Shown here: positions 15,892 through 23,400 of the stretch, piece after piece
Numbering within the stretch: the stretch's first letter is position 1
Layout: every line of letters starts with the position of its first letter
Origin: CAVLCC01 sp963624975
GTDB lineage: Bacteria; Actinomycetota; Coriobacteriia; Coriobacteriales; CADBOM01
DNA length: 34,825 nt
Reading direction: 5' to 3'
Assembly: GCA_963624975.1 (NCBI GenBank)
Contig: CAVFRF010000069.1
Coordinates: forward strand, 1 to 34,825
Translations under genes and position numbers: made by a program
The notes under the pieces: generated by a model
Told to the model about the DNA's origin: nothing
What the model saw: the letters and a program-made list of their open reading frames with translations, nothing else
The model's database searches: none

Positions 15892-16809
15892 ATGGCAGGC
15901 GTTGTGGAGAGCGAGTTCATCTGGAAGAACGGCGAGCTGATTCCGTGGGCGGAGGCAACCACGCATGTGCTCACGCATGCGCTGCACTATGGAACCGCGG
16001 TTTTCGAGGGCGCCAGGTGCTACAAGACCGAGACCGGTTCGGCGGTCTTCAGGCTAGAAGACCATATGAAGAGGCTCGTGCGCTCTGCGAACATGGTGCT
16101 CATGCCGCTCGACTACACGGCCGATCAGCTGAGCGAGGCTTGCGTGGAGCTTATCAAGGCCAACAAGCTGGAGTCGTGCTACATCAGGCCGATCGCCTAC
16201 AGGGGCTATGGCTCGATGGGCGTGGATCCGCGCCAGTCTCCGGTGGATGTGGCCATCGCCGTGTGGCCCTGGGATGCGTACCTGGGCGATGAGGCTCTCG
16301 ACCGTGGCGTGTCCGTCGCCGTCTCCTCCTGGAGGCAGCGTTCGGCCAACTCCACCCCGGGTGCCATCAAGTCTTCGGCAAGCTACCTCAACTCCGGACT
16401 TGCCCATATGGAGGTTGCAATCAACGGATACGGCGAGGCTATCCTGCTCAACGAGGCCGGCACCGTTGCCGAGGGATCTGGCGAGAACGTCTTCATCGTG
16501 CGCGAGGGCGAGCTGATCACGCCTCCGCTGTCCGACGGCTGCCTCGCCGGCATCACCCGCGACTCCGTGATCAAGATCGCACGCGATGCCGGATACACCG
16601 TGAAGGAGCAGTCGCTGCTGCGCACCGACCTTTACACGGCAGACGAGGTGTTCATGACCGGATCCGCCGCCGAGCTGACCCCGGTCAACTCCGTCGACGG
16701 TCGTGCCGTGCCGTGCCCTGGCACCATCACCAAGGACGTGCAGAAGCGCTTCTTCGAGGTGCTCACCGGCAAGAACGAGAAGTTCGCAGCTTGGAACCAC
16801 GCTCTGTAG
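15892..16809 (+). CDS. ilvE: Branched-chain amino acid aminotransferase
   Basis: PLP enzyme for the last step of leucine, isoleucine and valine synthesis. The 305-residue product is a fold-type IV aminotransferase: LHYGTAVFEGARCY near 31-44, RLEDHMKRLVRSANM, YIRPIAYRGYGSMGV, the PLP lysine K160 in PGAIKSSASYLNS, and EGSGENVFIV (E194). D-amino acid transaminase and aminodeoxychorismate lyase are related, but the FEG and YIRP blocks, the length and the adjacency to leuCDB favour IlvE. ATG at 15892 is six bases after AGGAGGAG. A T-tract terminator follows, so it ends the map-leuCDB-ilvE unit. Confidence 0.93.
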   Translation: MAGVVESEFIWKNGELIPWAEATTHVLTHALHYGTAVFEGARCYKTETGSAVFRLEDHMKRLVRSANMVLMPLDYTADQLSEACVELIKANKLESCYIRPIAYRGYGSMGVDPRQSPVDVAIAVWPWDAYLGDEALDRGVSVAVSSWRQRSANSTPGAIKSSASYLNSGLAHMEVAINGYGEAILLNEAGTVAEGSGENVFIVREGELITPPLSDGCLAGITRDSVIKIARDAGYTVKEQSLLRTDLYTADEVFMTGSAAELTPVNSVDGRAVPCPGTITKDVQKRFFEVLTGKNEKFAAWNHAL

Positions 16810-16841
16810 CATTGAGTGCTTGAAGCATATTTCGCTTTCGT

Positions 16842-16882
16842 GCGACGGGTCGAGCCTCGAGGGTTTCGGCCCGTCGCTTTTT
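16842..16882 (+). terminator. Intrinsic terminator after ilvE
   Basis: GCGACGGG (16842-16849) pairs with CCCGTCGC (16870-16877); the stem extends inward with TCGAG/TTCGG positions using G.U pairs. It is followed at once by TTTTT (16878-16882). This is a textbook rho-independent terminator separating the branched-chain amino acid genes from the peptidase gene. Confidence 0.85.
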
Positions 16883-16915
16883 GCATGGTGCCGCAGGAAT
16901 CGGAGAATTTCGCGT

Positions 16916-16944
16916 TTGGCATTAGGGAAAAGTCGCGCTATCTT
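16916..16944 (+). promoter_or_regulatory. Likely sigma-70-type promoter for the M16C peptidase
   Basis: TTGGCA (16916-16921, five of six to TTGACA) and TATCTT (16939-16944, four of six to TATAAT) are separated by 17 bases. The pair lies between the ilvE terminator and the next start codon, about 33 bases before it. The position makes it credible; the match is not perfect. Confidence 0.5.
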
Positions 16945-16976
16945 ATTTAAATCGCGTATTCGGAGAAGGAGGAAAG

Positions 16977-19922
16977 TTGGCTCAGAAGGATTGCGTTCGA
17001 AACAGCAAATTGGAGTTCGAGGTCGGCCAGACTGTACATGGATTCGAGGTAGTCGACCGAGATCCGGTGCCCGAAATCGATACAGTAGCTTATCTGATGA
17101 AGCACGTGGCCACCGGGGCCAGGCTCCTCTATCTGCAGAACTCCGATAACAACAAGACCTTCTCGATCGCCTTCAAGACGCCTCCTGCCAACGACACCGG
17201 CGTATTCCACATCCTGGAGCATTCGGTGCTTTGCGGATCGGATGCATATCCGGTCAAGGAACCCTTCGTGGACCTGCTCAAATGCTCGATGCAGACCTTC
17301 CTGAACGCCATGACCTATCCCGACAAGACGGTGTATCCGGTGGCCAGCACCAACGAGCGCGACCTCGAGAATCTCGCTAGCATCTACATCGACGCGGTGC
17401 TCAACCCTGCGCTCCGCAACGATCCGCAGATCCTTCAGCAGGAAGGCTGGCACTACGAGGTTGCAGACGACGAGGAGCGGACGCTTTCTACCAACGGCGT
17501 GGTGTACAGCGAGATGAAGGGCGCGCTTTCGGACCCCGACTCGATTGCGGAGCTAACGCTGGTGCGTGCCCTGTTTCCCGACACCCCGTATGGATTCGAG
17601 TCGGGCGGCGAACCGATATCGATTCCGAATCTCACCCAGGAAGAGTTCGTCGATACCTACAACAGGCACTACAGGCTGGACAACAGCTACACGCTTCTGT
17701 ATGGCAACATGGACATCGAGCACTTCCTCGAGTTTCTGGACGAGAAATACTCGAAGGCAAGGCCTGCCGGCGTGAGCGGCCCGAACCCGCTGCCCTTGCA
17801 GGCTCCTGTGAAGGAGCTGGGAATCCGCAGGGAGATGTCCACCGCGCCCGAAAACGCGTGCGTGATGCAGGGTTATGTGGTGGGAACAGCTGGCGACATC
17901 GAGAAAGTATCGGCTGTACAGCTGGCGATATCCGCCCTGATGGGATCCAACGAGGCACCGCTCAAGCATGCCATCTTGGACAGCGGGATCGCAAGCTCTG
18001 CTTCCGCGACAGTGCTAACGGAGTTCCAGCAGCCTTTCCTCGTGCTGCAGATCAACGGCCTGAAGGCCGACGATGCCGAGGCTCGCTTGAGGCAGATCGT
18101 ATGCGAAGAGTGCCAGCGGATCGTGGATGAGGGTTTCGACCAGGAACTCCTCGAGGCTTCGCTGTCGCGCATAGAGTTCATCTACCGCGAAGGCAATCTG
18201 AGCTGTCGAGATGGCGTGGGCTATGCCTGCGGAACGCTGAGCACCTGGCTCTACGACGACTCGCAGAGCACGACGATACTCCACTACGAGCAGCTGATCG
18301 ACACGTTGCGCACGTGGATTGACGACGGCTCTGGATACTATGAGCAGCTGCTGCGCGAAGTCGTGTTGGAGAATCCGCATATGGCCACCGTGGAGATAGT
18401 GCCCGTGGATACCGATCCCACCGAATGGGAGACGCGGAAGATGTCGGATCTGCGTGCCACGCTGGACGGGGAGGCACTAGACAAGATCGCCATAGACGCC
18501 CGGAAGCTGAAGGAGAAGCAGGAGGCTCCAGACTCTCCGGAGGCCAAGGCCACCATACCGATGCTGCACTTGTGCGATGTTGGAGATGCGCCGGTGGAGC
18601 CTTCCTGCGAATACGAAGAGGACAAACGCTGCATAGTTCACCATGTGGATACCCGCGGAATCGTGTATGTTTCGAGGTTCTTCGACCTCGGTTGCGTGAG
18701 CTTCGACGAGCTGCCGTATCTGCCTCTGCTGGCCAAGCTGCTCGGATGCGTGGACACGGATCGCCATAGCGCAGCCGACCTCGTCACGCTCGTGAAGAGA
18801 GAACTTGGCAACCTGTACTTCAGCATCAAGACCTTCGAGAACATCGACGATGTTGCGCACCCCAGGCTTTTCCTGGAAGTGAACGCATCGGCGCTCTCGC
18901 ACAAGCTGGACAAGCTTGTGGACATCTCGAACGAGGTCATGCTGCTAAGCCACCTGGACGACAAGGTTCGCCTTCGCAAGTTCGTCGAACAGGGCAAGGT
19001 CAATATGGAGCAATTGCTTGTCTCGGGTCCGATCACTGTGGCCAACACACGAATGGGATCGATGTTTCGGCCGGCAGCCGTTATAGACGACGTGCTTGGT
19101 GGAATAGAGGGCTACCGGTTCGTCAAGGAGCTGCTCGCGAACTTCGACGAGATGTACCCGCAGGTCATCGCCAAGGTTCAGGAGCTTGCGACGAGGATCT
19201 TCTCTTCGCAGAACTCGATATTCAGCTTTGCCGGATCGAATGAAGATTACGACAGGTTCATGAGCTTCGACCACGGGATTGCGAAAGCTGGCGGTTCGAC
19301 GCCGGTAGATTTCGACAAGCTGAAGGTGCATACCGGGACTCCCCACAACGAAGCCTTCGTGATTCCAACCAACGTCGCCTTCGTAACCGCTGGAAACGAC
19401 TGCATTCCGTTTGGGAGGCAGTACAAGGGTTCCAATCCCGTGGCATGCGGACCGCTGAACCTGGACTACCTGTGGAACGAGGTGCGCGTGAAGGGCGGCG
19501 CCTACGGTGCTGGAGGCAACTTGCCAAGGTCGCTGATGGCTCGCTTCTATTCTTATCGCGACCCGCATATCGACGAGACGCTCGACATCTTCAAGAACGC
19601 CGGAAGCTGGCTTTCGGCAAACGAACCTGATGCCGAGTCGCTCGAAGGCTACAAGATCAGCGTGCTCTCGGGCAACGATGCGCCGATCAAGCCGCGAGTC
19701 CTGGTGTCCAAGCAGAATGCAAGGTACTTCTCTGGGATACCTGCGGACGAAAAGGAGAGGTACCGCCGCGAGACGGTCGATGCCACGGTCGACGACGTGC
19801 ACGAGATGGGCGACCTGTTCACGAAAGCGATGGCAGGTAGCGTGTCGTGTACTTTCGCAAGCGCCGAGATGCTGTCGAAGTCGAAGGTCGACTTCGAGAC
19901 GATAGACCTGTTCTCGGAGTAG
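16977..19922 (+). CDS. M16C-family zinc metallopeptidase, presequence protease-like
   Basis: A large 981-residue peptidase of the insulinase superfamily, close to the PreP (presequence protease) branch, which degrades free peptides inside a closed chamber. The inverted zinc motif HxxEH is H78-I-L-E81-H82 (GVFHILEHSVLCGS), and the distal ligand is E179 in GVVYSEMKGAL, 97 residues after H82 as in human PreP. KEPFVDLLKCSMQTFLNAMT and YPDKTVYPVASTN are family blocks. The C-terminal half is a degenerate second M16 repeat. No signal peptide is visible, so it is probably cytosolic. The start is TTG 16977 with AAGGAGG four bases upstream (close spacing). Substrate unknown. Confidence 0.9.
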   Translation: MAQKDCVRNSKLEFEVGQTVHGFEVVDRDPVPEIDTVAYLMKHVATGARLLYLQNSDNNKTFSIAFKTPPANDTGVFHILEHSVLCGSDAYPVKEPFVDLLKCSMQTFLNAMTYPDKTVYPVASTNERDLENLASIYIDAVLNPALRNDPQILQQEGWHYEVADDEERTLSTNGVVYSEMKGALSDPDSIAELTLVRALFPDTPYGFESGGEPISIPNLTQEEFVDTYNRHYRLDNSYTLLYGNMDIEHFLEFLDEKYSKARPAGVSGPNPLPLQAPVKELGIRREMSTAPENACVMQGYVVGTAGDIEKVSAVQLAISALMGSNEAPLKHAILDSGIASSASATVLTEFQQPFLVLQINGLKADDAEARLRQIVCEECQRIVDEGFDQELLEASLSRIEFIYREGNLSCRDGVGYACGTLSTWLYDDSQSTTILHYEQLIDTLRTWIDDGSGYYEQLLREVVLENPHMATVEIVPVDTDPTEWETRKMSDLRATLDGEALDKIAIDARKLKEKQEAPDSPEAKATIPMLHLCDVGDAPVEPSCEYEEDKRCIVHHVDTRGIVYVSRFFDLGCVSFDELPYLPLLAKLLGCVDTDRHSAADLVTLVKRELGNLYFSIKTFENIDDVAHPRLFLEVNASALSHKLDKLVDISNEVMLLSHLDDKVRLRKFVEQGKVNMEQLLVSGPITVANTRMGSMFRPAAVIDDVLGGIEGYRFVKELLANFDEMYPQVIAKVQELATRIFSSQNSIFSFAGSNEDYDRFMSFDHGIAKAGGSTPVDFDKLKVHTGTPHNEAFVIPTNVAFVTAGNDCIPFGRQYKGSNPVACGPLNLDYLWNEVRVKGGAYGAGGNLPRSLMARFYSYRDPHIDETLDIFKNAGSWLSANEPDAESLEGYKISVLSGNDAPIKPRVLVSKQNARYFSGIPADEKERYRRETVDATVDDVHEMGDLFTKAMAGSVSCTFASAEMLSKSKVDFETIDLFSE

Positions 19923-19942
19923 AGTGCAGGAGTTATTAGAAA

Positions 19943-19981
19943 CGAGAGCCTGGCGGGTATGCAATCACCGCCCGGCTCTCG
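19943..19981 (+). terminator. Hairpin after the M16C peptidase gene, probable terminator
   Basis: CGAGAGCC (19943-19950) pairs with GGCTCTCG (19974-19981), and after one mismatch GGCGG (19952-19956) pairs with CCGCC (19968-19972). The stem is strong, but the following TTGCGTG is a poor T-tract, so termination may be partial or aided by Rho. It lies 21 bases after the gene's stop. Confidence 0.6.
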
Positions 19982-20338
19982 TTGCGTGTGGATGCCCGTC
20001 TTGGCCTGTGAATCGCGACGGTACCGCTTTGACCGGCACTTCCATTGAGCATCGCACGGGTAATTTGACAAGAATTGGACTCGCACGGTTCAAAAACCCC
20101 ATCACATGACGGCTTTGCAATGCCGATTCGCCTTGGTATCCGGGTGCGGTAGTTCCTCATAGTTGTATATGGGGGTTCAACCACAACATATTGTGTCTTT
20201 GTTTATATGTGCTTGCATCAGCAAAGAACGAGAGCTGCAAGATGCCGTCATGTGTCGGGGTTTTGGAACCATTGAAGCCTGATTATTGTCAAAAACCAAG
20301 ATGAAGTGAGGCAAGGCTGTAGTAAAGCGGCGGTAGCG
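19982..20338. other. Gene-free stretch upstream of the restriction-modification gene
   Basis: No credible gene is seen here on either strand; short open frames lack ribosome-binding sites and recognisable content. By eye the composition is less GC-rich than the conserved genes to the left, consistent with the edge of an acquired segment. A TTGACA at 20065-20070 has no matching -10 box at 16-18 bases. No tRNA, obvious attachment repeat or insertion-sequence end was found. Confidence 0.5.
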
Positions 20339-20355
20339 TATAATGTGCACGTGCA
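20339..20355 (+). promoter_or_regulatory. TATAAT box and adjacent palindrome upstream of the restriction-modification gene
   Basis: A perfect TATAAT at 20339-20344 is followed one base later by the palindrome TGCACGTGCA (20346-20355), where transcription would begin. No good -35 (TTGACA-like) is seen 16-18 bases upstream, so an activator or weak core promoter is possible. The start codon at 20428 lies 83 bases downstream, preceded by GAGGGGA. The palindrome could be an operator limiting enzyme expression; this is inference. Confidence 0.35.
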
Positions 20356-20427
20356 TACGCATCGCTTTTCTAGCGAGGGCAATCCATCGACATTTACGTT
20401 GAACTTGTAGGGAGAGGGGAGTAATCT

Positions 20428-23400
20428 ATGCCATCGGTAACCCAGATTGTAGGCAACGTAAAACAACCTCGTGGCGGCTATCTCCCCATTGAAGAATTCG
20501 AACAGCAAACCTATTCCGACGATTTGAAGGTAGTGGGTAGCTACAATATCAGCGCGAATCTTGTCGGTCTCGCGGTGGACTATGGCGTGCGCATCGCATT
20601 AGGAGATTCACCAGAAGATGCTCTTATGGTCTCGCTTATCGGGGCAAATCTCGTCCACGAGTTGGAAAATGCAGAGGCGCTTATCAATCAAATCGATTCA
20701 GCTGCTCTGCGCAGTTCCTATCCAGACGAGCAAACCATCATTGCGCTATGCAAACTTTCGGGTTTTGATTCTGCCATGCGTGCTGGCATCCGCGCGTACA
20801 AGCCAATCGAAGATATTCGTCCGAATGAACAGACGATATCGGACATTGCCAATCTCATCATTCGAACCAAAACGTTCTTTGATGAGGTAGGTCCGGTGGA
20901 CTCTACCGGATTCACGTTTGAGGGCGGTCTTACCGACTGCGCTGAAACAGGCGACGGCGATTACATCGCCGGAGATACGCTTTGGGATTTGAAAGTACGC
21001 AAGGACGAGCCCGACAAGAATCAGACCCTCCAGATTCTTCTCTACTATCTGATGGGGTTGCGATCCAACCAGGACAAGTTTAAGCCCATCACCAAAATCG
21101 GCATCTACAATCCCCGGTTGCAGAAGTCTTGGATATGTTCTGTGCTGGATTTGGATGAGTCTATGCTTGGCGGCATCATGGAAAGCATTCTTGGCTACGA
21201 GCCACGCCATGCGGATAGGGTAGAGCCTCGTGAATCAAATTCGACGACGATATACGAAGTTGTCAAAGAGATACGCGAGGAATCCAAAACCGAGAAGGAG
21301 AAGGGCACTAAATTCGAGAGGGCATGCCGCTATTACCTGATGAACGATCCGGTATATGCCCAGCGCTTCGATGAAGTGTGGATGTGGAACGACGCGCCTA
21401 CCAACGATGGAGCCGACGTTGGCATCGATTTGGTCGCGCTCGATTCCGAAGATGGAAGCTACTGGGCCATACAATGCAAGTGCTATCAGAAGCACATTCT
21501 CAATCTCAAAGATGTTTCCACGTTCTACACCAAAGCCGGTATTGGCGATATATATAAGCACAATATGATTATCAGCACGTGCTGGGACTTCGGGCCGAAT
21601 CTCGACAAGACTGCAATCGGGTACGGCACTGTGCGCCTATACGCAGGCCAAATGGCCGAGTCCGATATCGATTGGGATTCCTTTCTCGAGGGCAAATCGG
21701 TTGGCAAACGAGATTTCAAGGAGCCTCGTCCGCATCAGCGTGAAGCAATAGATGCATGCCTGGAGAAGTTTCAAGACTATGACCGCGGACAGCTCATCAT
21801 GGCTTGCGGCACTGGGAAAACCATCACGTCGCTGCGGTTGACAGAGGAAATGCTCCCCGAAGGATCTCTGGTTCTGTTCTTAACACCATCAATCGCACTC
21901 GTTTCCCAGACGATGCGCGAATGGGCCAACCAGTCCAAACGCGACATGCGTTGCGCGGTTGTGTGCTCCGACGAGACGGCCAGCAGGACCGAGAAGGATA
22001 CATGGGAGACCTCTCTATCCGACATTCCCTATCCTGCGACTACCGACCCCGCAAAGCTTTTCGAACAGATTGGACACTTCGACCGCTCGGATGGCATCAA
22101 CGTAGTATTTTCGACCTATCAATCCATACAGGTGATCTCGGATGCCCAGCACATGGGACTCGACCCCTTCGACCTCATAGTATGCGACGAAGCGCATCGC
22201 ACCACCGGCGCTTCGGTTGCCACGGATGACCTTTCCAATCAAAGTTCTTTCACGAAAGTTCATGACAACCGCCTGGTTTCGGCCAAGAAGCGCGTCTATA
22301 TGACGGCTACGCCAAAGATCTACGGCGACAACGCACGCCGCCAAGCCAAAGCGGAGAGCTACGAGATATCGTCTATGGACGATGAGGAGAAGTTCGGCCC
22401 GGTGTTATACAAGCTTTCGTTTGCCAGCGCGGTAGATCAGGGCTTGCTCACCGACTATCGCGTCATTGCGCTCACCGTCTCGGAGGAAGTGGTGAGCGAG
22501 GTCTATCAGCGTGCCATGGCAAATGCAGATGGATTCGAAATCACCGATGCGGCCAAGGTCATCGGCTGTTGGAAAGGACTCTCCGATCAGGGCAAAGAAG
22601 ATGGCAGCGGACACCCGTTGAAAAACGCCGTGGCCTTCTGCTCTTCCATCCCGGAATCCATCAGGATCGCAGACTACTTTGAACGCACCGTAAAGGCGTA
22701 CATCGATTATGAGCATGAGAAGGGCAACGACGTGAAGGGCCTCGAATGCGAGGTAAGGCATGTGGATGGCACCATGGATATGGCCACCCGCAAGGGCAAG
22801 CTCTCATGGCTTGCCGATGCCGATGACGCTACCTGCCATGTGCTTTCCAACGTGCGCTGCCTGTCCGAGGGCGTAGACGTGCCGAACCTCGATGCAATCA
22901 TGTTCCTGCAGCCCAAGAAGTCTCGCGTTGACGTTGTGCAGGCTGTTGGGCGCGTAATGCGGAGATTCGAAGGAAAGGAATACGGCTACATCATCCTCCC
23001 CGTTGTGGTTCCTGCTGGCTATACGCCTGAAGAAGCTCTAGACAACACCGAAGCCTTCAAAGTCGTCTGGGAAATCCTGCAAGCGTTGCGAAGTCATGAC
23101 GAGCGCTTGGAAGGGTCTATGAACTCGCTCGAGTACGACATGTCCACAACATCTGTGGTGGAAGTGGTCAATGTTGGCAACAAAGCAAAAGGCCAAGCGA
23201 ACGAGAACGGCGACAAGGGCGGAGCCGACGAAGAAACGACAACGGGCGACGGCCAGCTGCGTCTGGACCTTTCCGACAGGCAGTTGCAGGAGGCCGTGAA
23301 CGCCGTGATCGTGAAGAAGTGCGGCACCAAGGTGTATTGGGAGGACTGGGCAAAAGACATCGGACAGATAGCCAAGCGGCATATCGAACGCGTCGGTGAG

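Noticed and set aside
20065..20070. Perfect TTGACA in the gap before the restriction-modification gene
   Set aside because: The hexamer 17 bases downstream is GTTCAA and neighbouring spacings are no better; the TATAAT at 20339 is far away.
20160..20215. Possible tRNA or attachment-site remnant (GGGGGTTCAACC-like T-arm)
   Set aside because: No matching acceptor, D-arm or anticodon stem could be built around it, and no second copy was noticed at the other end of the accessory gene.
19936..20508. Short minus-strand open frames upstream of the restriction gene, considered as a control or antitoxin protein
   Set aside because: No ribosome-binding sites, no recognisable helix-turn-helix, and one overlaps the restriction gene start antisense.
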